Assembly (NCBI RefSeq): GCF_014196305.1 | Contig: NZ_JACIDJ010000004.1 | Span: forward strand, 260,634 to 324,633 | Source: Roseococcus suduntuyensis | GTDB lineage: Bacteria; Pseudomonadota; Alphaproteobacteria; Acetobacterales; Acetobacteraceae | DNA length: 64,000 bases | Direction of reading: 5' to 3' | Shown: positions 25,034 through 36,219 of the stretch, in pieces | Numbering within the stretch: position 1 is the first letter of the stretch | Layout: every line of letters starts with the position of its first letter | The notes under the pieces: generated by a model | What the model was told of the DNA's origin: nothing | The model's input: only the letters and a program-made list of their open reading frames with translations | Database searches by the model: none | Program-made: the position numbers and the translations under genes

Positions 25034-26215
25034 TCAGCGCTGGGCGGCGGCGGCGAAGGGGCCGGGGCCGATATTCCCGGGCTCCGCCGTCACCCGCATG
25101 CCGGGGCGCGCGCGGTGCAGGCCGCCGATGATGACGCGGTCCCCGGGTGCCAACCCGCTGCGGACCACGCGCAGCCCCTCGCTGAGCTGTCCGAGGCGCA
25201 CCTGGCGCGGCGTCACCGTGCCGTCGGGGGCCACGGTCAGCACCATGCGCCCGGTCTGGTCGGCCATGACGGCGGCGTCGGGCACCAGCAGCGCCGGTTC
25301 CTCGCCGGTCGAGAGGCGGATGCGGGCGAAGCCGCCGGGCGTCAGGAACAGGTCCGGGTTGGGCATCACTGCGCGGATGCGGATGGTGCCGCTGCGCGGG
25401 TCGAAGGCGCTGTCCACGAAGTCCACGCGGCCCTCGCGGCTGAACTCGGCCTCATCCAGCAGGCGGAGCTGGATGGGCAGGCTCGCGCCGCGCAGCCCGG
25501 CGCGGGCGGAGCGCGCCTGGCGGAGATACTCGGCCTCGCTCGCGTCGAAGGTGACGTAGACGGGGTCCAACGCCAGCAGCGTCGTCATCGCGGTGGCACC
25601 CTGCTGCACCAGGTTGCCGGCATCCACCCGGCGGTCGCTGACGCGGCCGGGGCGCGGGGCGCGGATTTCGGAGAATTCGAGGTCCAGCGCCGCCTGGCGC
25701 TCGGCGGCCTGGGCGGCGGCCAGCCCGGCCTCGGCCTCACGCAGATTGGCGCGGCGGGTGTCGATCTCCGCCTGGGGGGCGATGCGGCTGGCGGCGAGGG
25801 GCTCGTAGCGCGCCACCTGCTGCCGCGCGAGGAGGACGCGTGCCTGGTTGCGGGCCACCTCGGCGCGCGCATTCTCCAGCGCGATGGTGAAAGGGCGCTG
25901 GTCCAGCGTGAACAGCAGGTCGCCGGCGCGGACGATGGCGCCGTCGGTGAAATGCACCTCCGCCACCTGGCCGGAGACGCGCGGGCGGATTTCGACGCGC
26001 GCGGAGGGCTCGATGCGGGCGGTGTGTTCCTGCCACTCGGTCACGGGGCGCGAGAGAGGTGCCGCCACGGTGACGGAGGGCGGCGCGGGCTGCGCCAGCG
26101 CCATGGGCGCGGCGACTATCATGGCGGCGCCCACCGCCGCGCCCTGGAAGCGGGACAGCCAGGACAGCCATAGGCTATCGTCTTGCGTGAAGGCCTTGCG
26201 CGTGGGGGGGGTCAT
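25034..26215 (-). CDS. RND efflux periplasmic adaptor (membrane fusion protein)
   Basis: 393 residues. A hydrophobic leader (AAVGAAMIVAAPMALAQPAP) is followed by the lipoyl half VEIRPRVSGQVAEVHFTDGA, a long helical hairpin (about residues 100-170), the second lipoyl half FSEIRAPRPGRVSDRRVDAG and a beta-barrel domain. No lipobox Cys is seen, so it is anchored differently from AcrA. It bridges the pump and the outer-membrane channel. AGGAGATAGG lies just before the ATG at 26215. It is first gene of the operon adaptor - pump - RidA, facing the TetR gene across a 110-bp gap. Confidence 0.93.
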   Translation of the reverse strand: MTPPTRKAFTQDDSLWLSWLSRFQGAAVGAAMIVAAPMALAQPAPPSVTVAAPLSRPVTEWQEHTARIEPSARVEIRPRVSGQVAEVHFTDGAIVRAGDLLFTLDQRPFTIALENARAEVARNQARVLLARQQVARYEPLAASRIAPQAEIDTRRANLREAEAGLAAAQAAERQAALDLEFSEIRAPRPGRVSDRRVDAGNLVQQGATAMTTLLALDPVYVTFDASEAEYLRQARSARAGLRGASLPIQLRLLDEAEFSREGRVDFVDSAFDPRSGTIRIRAVMPNPDLFLTPGGFARIRLSTGEEPALLVPDAAVMADQTGRMVLTVAPDGTVTPRQVRLGQLSEGLRVVRSGLAPGDRVIIGGLHRARPGMRVTAEPGNIGPGPFAAAAQR

Positions 26216-26230
26216 GGCCTATCTCCTGAT

Positions 26231-26273
26231 GATACCGACCGGTTCGTATCAGATAGAGTTACCGGTCAGTATC
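26231..26273. promoter_or_regulatory. Operator-like inverted repeats between the pump operon and tetR
   Basis: GATACCGACCGGT at 26231-26243 and ACCGGTCAGTATC at 26261-26273 form an inverted repeat with 12 of 13 bases paired and a 17-base spacer. The left arm also sits in a near-palindrome at 26231-26250 (GATAC...GTATC around ACCGGT). This is the expected position and form for a TetR-family operator controlling both divergent transcripts. Confidence 0.75.
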
Positions 26274-26325
26274 AGCAAGTGACCATTTTGCGTTGCCGCA
26301 TGAACTTTAGGCAAGGAGGATCGAG

Positions 26326-26955
26326 ATGCCCGGCGACACCGCCGCCCAGCCGCCCGCTGCCCATCCCCCCGCTGCGAAGCCCCCCGCTGCCAAGCCCAGC
26401 GCGGCCGACCGCATCCAGGACGCGGCGCGGTCCTTGTTCGAGCGTCAGGGCATCCGCGCCACCGGCGTCGAGGAGGTGTGCCGCGTGGCCGGCGCCACGA
26501 AGATGAGCCTCTATCGCAGCTTCCCGAGCAAGGACGCGCTGGTCGCCGCCATCCTGGCCGAGGATGCGGCGGAGCATGACGCCTGGGTGGCCGAGAGCGT
26601 GGCCAAGGCACCGGATGCCGAGGGCCGCCTGCACGCGCTGATCGAGGCCATGGCCGTCGAGGTCGAGACGCCCGGCGTCTGCGGCTGCCCCATGCTGCTG
26701 GCGCAGGCGGAGTTCCGCGACCCGGCGCACCCCACCTACCAGGTGGTGGCCGAGTTCAAGCGCGGCCACCATGCCCGCATCGAGGCCTTGGCCGCGCAGG
26801 CGGGGGCCGCGGCGCCCGCGCTGCTGGCGGACCATCTCTCCGTGCTGATCGAGGGCGCCATCGCCGCGCGCAGCTATCTGGGCGAACCGCGCGCGGCGGC
26901 GTCACTGCGCCAGTGTGGCGCGGCGCTCATCCGGGCGGCGCTGGGCAGGGGCTGA
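26326..26955 (+). CDS. TetR-family transcriptional repressor
   Basis: 209 residues. After an Ala/Pro-rich leader, the DNA-binding domain reads [20 protein letters not shown], then [20 protein letters not shown] and [10 protein letters not shown]. The C-terminal ligand domain contains [20 protein letters not shown], typical of regulators beside efflux or oxidoreductase genes. AAGGAGG lies 7 bases before the ATG. It is divergent from the RND operon and presumably represses it, and itself, through the repeats at 26231-26273, with release when a pump substrate binds. Confidence 0.93.
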   Translation: MPGDTAAQPPAAHPPAAKPPAAKPSAADRIQDAARSLFERQGIRATGVEEVCRVAGATKMSLYRSFPSKDALVAAILAEDAAEHDAWVAESVAKAPDAEGRLHALIEAMAVEVETPGVCGCPMLLAQAEFRDPAHPTYQVVAEFKRGHHARIEALAAQAGAAAPALLADHLSVLIEGAIAARSYLGEPRAAASLRQCGAALIRAALGRG

Positions 26956-27012
26956 CGGGCGCGCCCCCCCCACGCCACCATCCGGGTTTCCGCGCGCTCC
27001 CCCCGTGCCCAT

Positions 27013-28023
<1,011 letters not shown>

Positions 28024-28029
28024 CGAAGT

Positions 28030-28659
28030 TCAGCGCAGCCCGGCCCAATCCCCGGGCCGGATCTGGCCCAGCAGGGTGAAGCCTTCCGCGCCGCCCGGGC
28101 GCACCACCCAGGCCACGCCCATCGGCTCGGGATAGATGCCCGTCGCGGCCTCGAAGGGGTCGTCATGGCCGACCAGCACAGTGTTGCGCCCGGCGGGCGG
28201 CGCGGCCGAGAGCAGCGGGCGCAACCGGTCGCGCATGGCGGCGCGCTGGGCCGCGCTGTAGTCCTCGGCCGGCTCGAAGTTCAGCGCGGCATCCTGGCGG
28301 TGGCGGCCGAAGGCCAGGTCGGCGGTCTGCCAGGCGCGGCAATACTGGCTGCTCACCACCTCCCCCACCGGGATGCCGAGGCGCTGGAAGGCGGCGCCCA
28401 GGGCGCGGGCCTGTTGCCAACCTTCCTCGCCCAGCACGCGCTGGGTGGTGCACTGGCCCATCACGGCGCTGACCTGGTCGGCGCCCTCGCGCTCGGTCGG
28501 CGCGTGGCGAAGGTAGATCACATGGCCGCCGCGGCGCAGCGCCTCCAGCAGGCGCGCGGGCGGCTCAGGCGCGGCAATGTCGGTGGGCGGGTCGGCGGCG
28601 AGGGCAAGGTGCGGCGGCAGGGCGGACAGGGTCAGCGCCAGGAGGGTGCGGCGTTGCAT
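28030..28659 (-). CDS. Exported histidine-phosphatase-superfamily protein
   Basis: 209 residues. MQRRTLLALTLSALPPHLAL is a signal peptide with cleavage likely after ALA. GGHVIYLRHAPTEREG carries the catalytic RH; in classic members this is RHG, and here Ala replaces Gly. VSSQYCRAWQTADLAFG and VLVGHDDPFEAATGI give the second Arg and second His. It probably removes phosphate from an extracytoplasmic substrate. It is divergent from the haloacid dehalogenase gene and separated from it by a gap holding a perfect inverted repeat. Confidence 0.85.
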   Translation of the reverse strand: MQRRTLLALTLSALPPHLALAADPPTDIAAPEPPARLLEALRRGGHVIYLRHAPTEREGADQVSAVMGQCTTQRVLGEEGWQQARALGAAFQRLGIPVGEVVSSQYCRAWQTADLAFGRHRQDAALNFEPAEDYSAAQRAAMRDRLRPLLSAAPPAGRNTVLVGHDDPFEAATGIYPEPMGVAWVVRPGGAEGFTLLGQIRPGDWAGLR

Positions 28660-28705
28660 GGCAGGGTCTCCGGGTGGGGAAGGGCACCGGCGGCAGGTTA
28701 GTGTT

Positions 28706-28724
28706 ATTGCGAATCAATCGCAAT
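28706..28724. promoter_or_regulatory. Perfect 7-bp inverted repeat, Fur-box-like
   Basis: ATTGCGA-ATCAA-TCGCAAT is a perfect inverted repeat in an AT-rich patch between two divergent genes, 47 bp from the phosphatase start. Its form resembles iron-regulator (Fur-type) boxes, though the assignment is by eye. Confidence 0.45.
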
Positions 28725-28842
28725 TAGGCCGTCGGCGCGCTTTCCCCTTCCCCCTCCGCCGCCACGCGGCGCAAGCTGCCCCGCCCGCGCCGGAGACCGC
28801 CATGACCCCCCGCCAGCCCCGCCCCGCCCTCGGCGCACCGCC

Positions 28843-29529
28843 ATGACCGACGCCGTGCTGGACGATGTCCACGCCTGCGTCTTCGACGCCTATGGCACGT
28901 TGTTCGACTTCGCCTCGGCCGCCGCCGCCTGCGCCGATACCCTCGGCCCGCGCGGCCCGGCCCTGACCGCGCTGTGGCGCGACAAGCAGCTGCAATATTC
29001 CTGGCTGCGCGGCCTGCAGGGCCTCTACGCCCCCTTCTGGCAGGTGACGGGCGAGGCGCTGGACCACGCGCTGGACGCCATGGACCTCGCCGGGACGCCG
29101 GGGCTGAGGGACCGGCTGATGGGCCTCTACCTGAAGCTCGACCCCTTCCCCGAGGTGCCCGCCCTGCTGCCAGCGCTGCGCGGGCGGGGGCAGCGCATGG
29201 CCATCCTCTCCAATGGCTCGCCGGATATGCTGGGGCCGGTGGTGGAGAATGCGGGGCTGACGGCGATGTTCGACGCCGTGCTGTCGGTGGACGCGGTCCG
29301 GACCTACAAGACCGACCCGCGCGTCTATCGCCTGGTGGAAGATCGCCTGGGCCTGCCGGCCGCGCGAATCGCCTTTCTCTCCTCCAATGCCTGGGACGCG
29401 CACGCCGCGGCGGCCTTCGGCATGCAGGTGGTGTGGTGCAACCGCCAGGGCCAGCGGCCGGAGCGGCTGCCGGGCGTCATCGCGCGCGAAATCCGGAACC
29501 TGTCAGAACTGCCGGCGCTGTTGGGATAA
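28843..29529 (+). CDS. Haloacid dehalogenase, type II (HAD superfamily)
   Basis: 228 residues. VHACVFDAYGTLFDFASAAA has the nucleophilic Asp; AILSNGSPDMLGPVVENAGL the Ser-Asn of motif II; SVDAVRTYKTDPRVYRLVED the Lys; FLSSNAWDAHAAAAFGMQVV the SSNxWD signature specific to L-2-haloacid dehalogenases. Such enzymes convert (S)-2-haloacids to (R)-2-hydroxyacids in the cytoplasm. All signature residues are present. The gene stands alone, before a tRNA. Confidence 0.9.
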   Translation: MTDAVLDDVHACVFDAYGTLFDFASAAAACADTLGPRGPALTALWRDKQLQYSWLRGLQGLYAPFWQVTGEALDHALDAMDLAGTPGLRDRLMGLYLKLDPFPEVPALLPALRGRGQRMAILSNGSPDMLGPVVENAGLTAMFDAVLSVDAVRTYKTDPRVYRLVEDRLGLPAARIAFLSSNAWDAHAAAAFGMQVVWCNRQGQRPERLPGVIAREIRNLSELPALLG

Positions 29530-29555
29530 GGGGCGGGTGCGGGAGGGAGGTGGAG

Positions 29556-29632
29556 TGGTCGGAGCGGCGGGATTCGAACCCACGACCCCCAGTCCCCCAG
29601 ACTGATGCGCTACCAGGCTGCGCTACGCTCCG
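29556..29632 (-). tRNA. tRNA-Pro (anticodon GGG)
   Basis: The minus strand folds as a full cloverleaf: acceptor CGGAGCG/CGCTCCG, D stem GCGC/GCGC, anticodon loop CTGGGGG, T loop TTCGAAT, discriminator A and an encoded CCA end (29556-29558). It has 77 bases including CCA. Confidence 0.95.
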
Positions 29633-29665
29633 ACGGCGCTTCCCTTATCACCCGTGGCGGGGATG

Positions 29666-31894
29666 TCAAAGAGGGGCAGGGTCACCCAGCGCATGGTCCT
29701 GGCGCATGCCCGCCTCGCGCGCCCGTGCGGCCAGCAGCTTGAGCGCGCCCGGCGGCATGGGCGGGCCGGTCAGGTAGCCCTGCACCAGGTCGCAGCCCAG
29801 GCGGCGCAATTCCGCCAACTGCGCCGGCGCCTCGACGCCCTCGGCCACCACCTCCAGGCCCAGGCCGTGGCCCAGGTTGATCACGCTGGACACCACCGCG
29901 GCCGCCTCGGCCTCCTGGCCCAGGTCGCGGATGAAGCTGCGGTCTATCTTGAGGCGGTCGAAGCGGAAGAGGCGCAGATAGGCCAGCGCCGAGAAGCCCG
30001 TGCCGAAATCATCCAGCGCCAGCGCGAATCCCGCGGCGCGCAAGCCGTCCAGCCGGTGCTTCACCGCCACCGTGTCGTCGACCAGCACGCCCTCGGTCAC
30101 CTCGAACTCGATGCGCGCGGGCGGGACGCCGGCCTCGGCCAGCACGGAAAGCGCCTGGTCCAGGAAGCCGTCGCGGCGCAGCTGCATGACCGAGAGGTTC
30201 ACCGACAGGCGCGGAATCGCGGGGTCGCGCAGCAGGGCCACCGCCTGGCGCAGCACCAGCAGCGCCACGTCGGAGATCACGCCCATCTCCTCCGCCAGCG
30301 GGATGAATTCGGCGGGCGAGATGGCGCCCAGCCGCGGGTCGTCCCAGCGCACCAGCGCCTCGGCCCCGCGCAGCGTGCCCGTGCGCGCGTCGAATTGCGG
30401 CTGGTAATGCACATGCAGCAGCCCCTCGCGCAGGGCGCGCAGCAGGGCGGCCTCCATCGCCAGCCGGTGCTCGTGCTGGCGGTCGAGGCGCGGCTCGAAC
30501 ATCAGGGCGCGGCCGCGGCCCTCGCGCTTCGCGGCGTGGGTGGCGGCGTCGGCGTGGCGCAGCAGCGCGTCCAGCGTGGTGCCATGCGCGGGCGACAGCA
30601 CCATGCCGGCCGAGACGTCGAGCCGGATCTCGCCGCCCTCCAGCAGCACCGCCTGGCGGACGGCCCGGCGCAGCCGCGCGAAGAGACGCAGCGCCGGGCC
30701 GCGGGCCTGGGCCGGCATCTCGGCGGGGGCGGACACCAGCAGGACGAACTGGTCGCCCTCCAGACGGAACAGCCGCGCCTGCTCCTGCGTGTCGCGCAGC
30801 CATTCGCCCAGGCGCTGGGCGGTGGCGGCGAGAAGACGGTCCCCGGCGGCGTGGCCCAGGCCCATGTTCACACGCTTGAAGCGGTCGAAATCCAGCACCA
30901 TCAGCAGCATGGGCTGCGCGGCGAGCAAGGCGGGCGCCTCGGCCAGCAGGGCGCGGCGGTTGGGCAGGCCGGTCAGCGCATCGGTGTGGGCGGCGATGGC
31001 GGCCTCGCGCTCACGCGCGGCCAGGGCCCGGACGGTGCGGCGCAGCCGCCAGGCGGACCAGAAGGCCGTGAACCCCACCAGCACCACGCCGACCCAGACG
31101 AAAGGCAGGACGTCCTGGCGCAGGGCGCCGCCGGGGCGCTGGGCGTCCCAGGCGAGGCGCAACACCGGCGCGCCGGTGGCGTCGGGCAAGGTGAGGGTGG
31201 CGAGCCCCTCCTCGGCCAGCACGGGGGCGACGCGCAGCCCCGCCAGCATCTGGGCGCTGGACAGGCCGCGCAGGAAGGCCGGGCTGTCCAGCCAGCGCAG
31301 CATGACCACGATGGGCGGCGGCGGCGGTGGCAGGTTCCCGATCTGGGTGGCGGGGATGATGGTGGCCAGCGCCACCTGGGCCGGCCGGCCGGAGAGCCGC
31401 GTCGTCAGCAGCAGGCGCAGCCCCTGCCCCTGCGTGGTGCCGAGCGTGGTGGCCTGGGGCCGGTGGGCATTGCGCTGCCCGCGCAGCGCCGCGATGGCCG
31501 GCGCCAACTGCGCCAGCATGGGCGCGGCCTGGGCGGGAGGCAGCACCTCGCGCCCCGCCAGCGCCAATTCCAGGAAACCGTCGGGCCGGACCAGCAGCGC
31601 CACATCCTGCTGTAGCAGGCCCATATGCCGGGCCAGTTCGCGCTGGGCCCAGCGCGGGTCGGGCTCGGCATGGAGGTTCGCCGCGGCCTCGTCCGAGACG
31701 GCGAAGGGTTCGAGCAGACGCAGCGTCTCCTGCCCCTGCAGCTGGATGGCCTGGGCGAGGCGCCGCCCCTCCTCCTCGCGCGCCAAGGCGTCCGCCTGCC
31801 AGCCAGCCATCGTCAATGCACCGAGGCCAAGCAGGCCGGCGGCGACCAGGGCGAGCAGAGGCCTGAGCAGCAAGTCGGCCCAGGATGCCGGCAC
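29666..31894 (-). CDS. Membrane protein with degenerate GGDEF and intact EAL domains
   Basis: About 742 residues from a GTG at 31894. One membrane helix near the start (LLLRPLLALVAAGLLGLGAL), an extracytoplasmic sensor region of about 220 residues, a second helix (FVWVGVVLVGFTAFWSAWRL), then GGDEF and EAL domains. The GGDEF signature is FRLEGDQFV: the first Gly is replaced by Glu and the Glu by Gln, so cyclase activity is unlikely. The EAL part is intact (RGAEALVRW, EFEVTEGV, ALDDFGTGFSALAYL, KIDRSFIRDL, VVAEGVEAPAQ), predicting c-di-GMP breakdown. The start is uncertain: an ATG at 32056 exists, but it is only 10 bp past a terminator; AGGAGG at 31921-31926 precedes no standard start codon. 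Confidence 0.85.
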   Translation of the reverse strand: MPASWADLLLRPLLALVAAGLLGLGALTMAGWQADALAREEEGRRLAQAIQLQGQETLRLLEPFAVSDEAAANLHAEPDPRWAQRELARHMGLLQQDVALLVRPDGFLELALAGREVLPPAQAAPMLAQLAPAIAALRGQRNAHRPQATTLGTTQGQGLRLLLTTRLSGRPAQVALATIIPATQIGNLPPPPPPIVVMLRWLDSPAFLRGLSSAQMLAGLRVAPVLAEEGLATLTLPDATGAPVLRLAWDAQRPGGALRQDVLPFVWVGVVLVGFTAFWSAWRLRRTVRALAAREREAAIAAHTDALTGLPNRRALLAEAPALLAAQPMLLMVLDFDRFKRVNMGLGHAAGDRLLAATAQRLGEWLRDTQEQARLFRLEGDQFVLLVSAPAEMPAQARGPALRLFARLRRAVRQAVLLEGGEIRLDVSAGMVLSPAHGTTLDALLRHADAATHAAKREGRGRALMFEPRLDRQHEHRLAMEAALLRALREGLLHVHYQPQFDARTGTLRGAEALVRWDDPRLGAISPAEFIPLAEEMGVISDVALLVLRQAVALLRDPAIPRLSVNLSVMQLRRDGFLDQALSVLAEAGVPPARIEFEVTEGVLVDDTVAVKHRLDGLRAAGFALALDDFGTGFSALAYLRLFRFDRLKIDRSFIRDLGQEAEAAAVVSSVINLGHGLGLEVVAEGVEAPAQLAELRRLGCDLVQGYLTGPPMPPGALKLLAARAREAGMRQDHALGDPAPL

Positions 31895-32066
31895 GACGGG
31901 GACCGGAATGGGCAGTGGGGCCTCCTGGCCGCTTTTGCGGCCGATGCTGACGTGGCCAGCATACCGGGCACCGAGGATTGCGCGCAATCGCCGTTGAGCC
32001 ACCAGATATTCCCCAACCGCAAAAACAACAGTGAATTCCACAACCTGCGCGAGCATGTGGTGGCGT

Positions 32067-32101
32067 AAAAAAAAAGCCCGCCACCCCGGGGGGCGGCGGG
32101 C
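32067..32101 (-). terminator. Rho-independent terminator
   Basis: On the minus strand a GC stem (arms GCCCGCC/GGCGGGC at 32095-32101 and 32076-32082, with a CCCCGGGG-like inner part) is followed by nine T. It ends a minus-strand transcript coming from the LysR side or from the small reading frame just before it. Confidence 0.85.
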
Positions 32102-32103
32102 AG

Positions 32104-32202
32104 TCAATACAGGGAGGCTTCACGTCTGGGAGACGAAGGATCGAAAACGACCCTATCGGCGTCAATCAACCGATACAGGCAATGTAATCGCTCCCGCGTC
32201 AT
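32104..32202 (-). CDS. Possible 32-residue small protein before the terminator
   Basis: An ATG at 32202 opens a 32-codon frame starting MTRERLHCLYRLIDADRVVF and stopping at 32104, 3 bp before the terminator stem. A TTGACA hexamer lies 8 bases upstream of the ATG, but no good -10 was found. No strong ribosome site is visible. The stretch 32104-32331 could equally be a small RNA or the long 3' leader-out of the LysR transcript. No homologue is recognised. Confidence 0.3.
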   Translation of the reverse strand: MTRERLHCLYRLIDADRVVFDPSSPRREASLY

Positions 32203-32331
32203 GCGGATGTGTCAAATCTTCGGGCCAGTCATGCGCCGGACGAAGGGATTTGCCGCAGAAAAGTCACGCGAAGCACATAAATTCATGCAACCCTGACGGG
32301 TATTTTGCGGTGCCCTTGCGCGATGAGCCCG

Positions 32332-33224
32332 TCACCCTTGGGCCTGGGTCAATTCCGTCACCAGGAAATCCCGGAAGACCGAGACCCGCTTCGACGCCCG
32401 CATCTCCTCCGGGTAGACGAAATAGGCGTTGATCTTGGGCGCCTTCAGCTCCGGCAGCACGGCCACCAGCCCGTCCAGCTCCGGCCCCATGTAGTCGGGC
32501 ATGGCGGCGATGCCGAGGCCCGATTGCACCGCGCGCAGCATGCCGTTCAGGCTGTTCACCTCCACCGAGCCGCGCCGCCCCTGCCCCATCTTGCGGCCGA
32601 TCTCGGCCAGCCAGTTGATCTCCTCGACCGGCGGGCGGTAGTCGCCCCAGACGATGAGGCGGTGCGCGTCGAGGTCCTCGGGCCGCTGGGGCATGCCCAT
32701 GCGCTTCAGGTAGTCGGGGCTGCCAACCACCTTCCAGCCGAAGGTGGCCAAATGCCGCTGGATCAGGTCCGGCTGGCGGGGGGCGTGCATGCGGATGGCG
32801 ACATCCGCCTCGCGCATGGCCAGATCCAGGTCGGCATCATCCAGCACCACCGAGACGTTGATCTCGGGATAGGCCTCCAGGAAGCGGTGCAGGCGCGGGG
32901 CGAGCCAGGAACCGCCGAAGCCCGTGGTGGTCGTGATCTTGAGGCGCCCGGCCGGGCGTTCGCGCCCCTCGGTCAGCAGGGCCTCGGTCATGGCGAGCTT
33001 GGCGAAGACCTCGCGCACCGTGCGGTTCAGGGTCTCGCCCGCCTCGGTCAGGATCAGGCCGCGCGCGTGGCGGTGGAACAGAGGCACCGAGAGTGCCTCC
33101 TCCAGCGCCTGGATCTGCCGCGACACGGCGGATTGCGAGAGGGCAAGCGTCTCGCCCGCATGGGTGAAGGAGCCCGCTTCGGCGACCGCGTGGAAGACGC
33201 GCAGCTTGTCCCAGTCGAGCGGCA

Positions 33225-33225
<1 letters not shown>
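32332..33225 (-). CDS. LysR-family transcriptional regulator
   Basis: 297 residues. The DNA-binding start is MPLDWDKLRVFHAVAEAGSF, then THAGETLALSQSAVSRQIQA, followed by the effector domain (GRLKITTTTGFGGSWLAPRL). The strand order and length are those of LysR activators of the GcvA-like type. The ATG at 33225 shares a base with the trxB stop (TGATG), so the gene is translated together with thioredoxin reductase, an unusual partner that suggests redox-linked control. Its targets are unknown. Confidence 0.9.
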
Positions 33226-34916
<1,691 letters not shown>

Positions 34917-35002
34917 CTACCGGAAGCGGGGCGGCAGGCTTGGAACGCCACGCGAATTCGACGCATAAAAACCTGGAGATTCGAAGAACGGAGAGCGGGT
35001 AG

Positions 35003-36085
35003 ATGAAAAAGACGATCCTCGGTGCTGCGACGCTGGGCGCGATGGCCCTGGCCGCGACCGGCGCCTCCGCGCAGACGCAGCCGGCCACCGGCTTCTATGT
35101 CGGCCTGGGCGTGGGTGCGAACTTCCATTCGCATGAAAATGGCAATCTCGGCCCTGTGGGCGGCCGCATCGACTTCCGCACCGGCCATGTGGTGGTGCTG
35201 AACGCGGGCTACGCCTTCGGCAACGGCATCCGCGCCGAGATCGAGGCCGCCTACCGCGAGAACCAGGTGGACCACATCTCGGTCGGCGGCGTGCGCGCCA
35301 ACCGCCAGCAGGGCTGGCTCCGCCAATATGGCGTGATGGGCAACGCCTATTACGACATTCCCGTTGGCGTGAACCTGGGTGGCTTCTCCATCAACCCCTA
35401 TGTGGGTGCGGGCCTCGGCTTCATGTGGAGCGACTACGACGACGTGCGCGGTGACTTCACCGCCTCGACCGTCGCGGTCATCAAGGGTTCGGGCCGCCTG
35501 GCCTTCCAGGGCATCGCGGGCATCGCGGTCGGTCTCGACGCCGTCGCCCCCGGCCTGTCGCTGACCACCGAGTACCGCTACCTGAACACCCGCGAGCGTG
35601 ACGCCCGTTCGGCGCGCTTCACGCCGACCGAGGTGCGCGGCAGCTTCCGCGGCGACAACCACAACCACGCCGTGCTGCTCGGCCTGCGCTATGCCTTCGG
35701 CACGCCGGCGCCCATGCCGGTCGTGGCCCCGGCACCCGCCCCGGCCCCGGCCCCGGCCCGCACCTTCCTGGTCTTCTTCGACTGGGATCGCGCCGACCTG
35801 ACCGACCGCGCCCGCCAGATCATCGGGGAGGCCGCCACCAACGCCCGCACCGTGTCCTCGACCCGCATCGAGGTCTCGGGCCACGCGGACCGCACCGGTG
35901 CCGCCGCCTACAACCAGCGTCTGTCGGTGCGTCGCGCCGAGGCGGTGGCCGCCGAGCTGGTGCGCCGTGGCATCAACCGGAACGAGATCACGATCCAGGG
36001 CTTCGGCTTCGATCGTCCGCTCGTGCCCACCGCCCAGGGCGTGCGCGAGCCGCAGAACCGCCGCGTGGAAATCGTCCTGCGCTGA
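35003..36085 (+). CDS. OmpA-family outer-membrane protein
   Basis: 360 residues. Signal peptide MKKTILGAATLGAMALAATG with cleavage after ASA. Residues 30-230 form an eight-strand beta-barrel (FYVGLGVGANFHSHENGNLG at the start, HNHAVLLGLRYAFG as last strand). A Pro/Ala linker then leads to the OmpA peptidoglycan-binding domain: FLVFFDWDRADLTDRARQII, IEVSGHADRTGAAAYNQRLS, RRAEAVAAEL and EPQNRRVEIVLR. It links the outer membrane to the cell wall. GGAG lies 9 bases before the ATG. A strong terminator follows. Confidence 0.95.
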   Translation: MKKTILGAATLGAMALAATGASAQTQPATGFYVGLGVGANFHSHENGNLGPVGGRIDFRTGHVVVLNAGYAFGNGIRAEIEAAYRENQVDHISVGGVRANRQQGWLRQYGVMGNAYYDIPVGVNLGGFSINPYVGAGLGFMWSDYDDVRGDFTASTVAVIKGSGRLAFQGIAGIAVGLDAVAPGLSLTTEYRYLNTRERDARSARFTPTEVRGSFRGDNHNHAVLLGLRYAFGTPAPMPVVAPAPAPAPAPARTFLVFFDWDRADLTDRARQIIGEAATNARTVSSTRIEVSGHADRTGAAAYNQRLSVRRAEAVAAELVRRGINRNEITIQGFGFDRPLVPTAQGVREPQNRRVEIVLR

Positions 36086-36115
36086 AGCGCGGGACTCTCT
36101 TTGCCGGAATTGGAA

Positions 36116-36141
36116 AGGGGTGCCGAAAGGCGCCCCTTTTT
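36116..36141 (+). terminator. Rho-independent terminator of the OmpA gene
   Basis: AGGGGTGCC-GAAA-GGCGCCCCT forms a 9-bp stem with a GAAA tetraloop, followed by five T. It starts 30 bp after the OmpA stop. Confidence 0.9.
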
Positions 36142-36167
36142 CGTTGGGCGCCGTCACTGCCGACATG

Positions 36168-36195
36168 AAAAAGGGCGGCCCCGAAGGACCGCCCT
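36168..36195 (-). terminator. Rho-independent terminator of the ilvA-end operon
   Basis: On the minus strand AGGGCGG, a 10-base loop, then CCGCCCT and TTTTT form a terminator 25 bp after the ilvA stop. It faces the OmpA terminator, closing a convergent gene pair. Confidence 0.85.
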
Positions 36196-36219
36196 GGCAG
36201 GGCAAACGGCCATGGTGGC

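Noticed and set aside
28714..29403. 229-codon minus-strand frame
   Set aside because: Antisense of the haloacid dehalogenase gene, which has every catalytic motif.
32187..32215. Promoter built on the TTGACA at 32210-32215
   Set aside because: The hexamer at 17-base spacing is AGCGAT, a poor -10; no better match at 16 to 18 bases.
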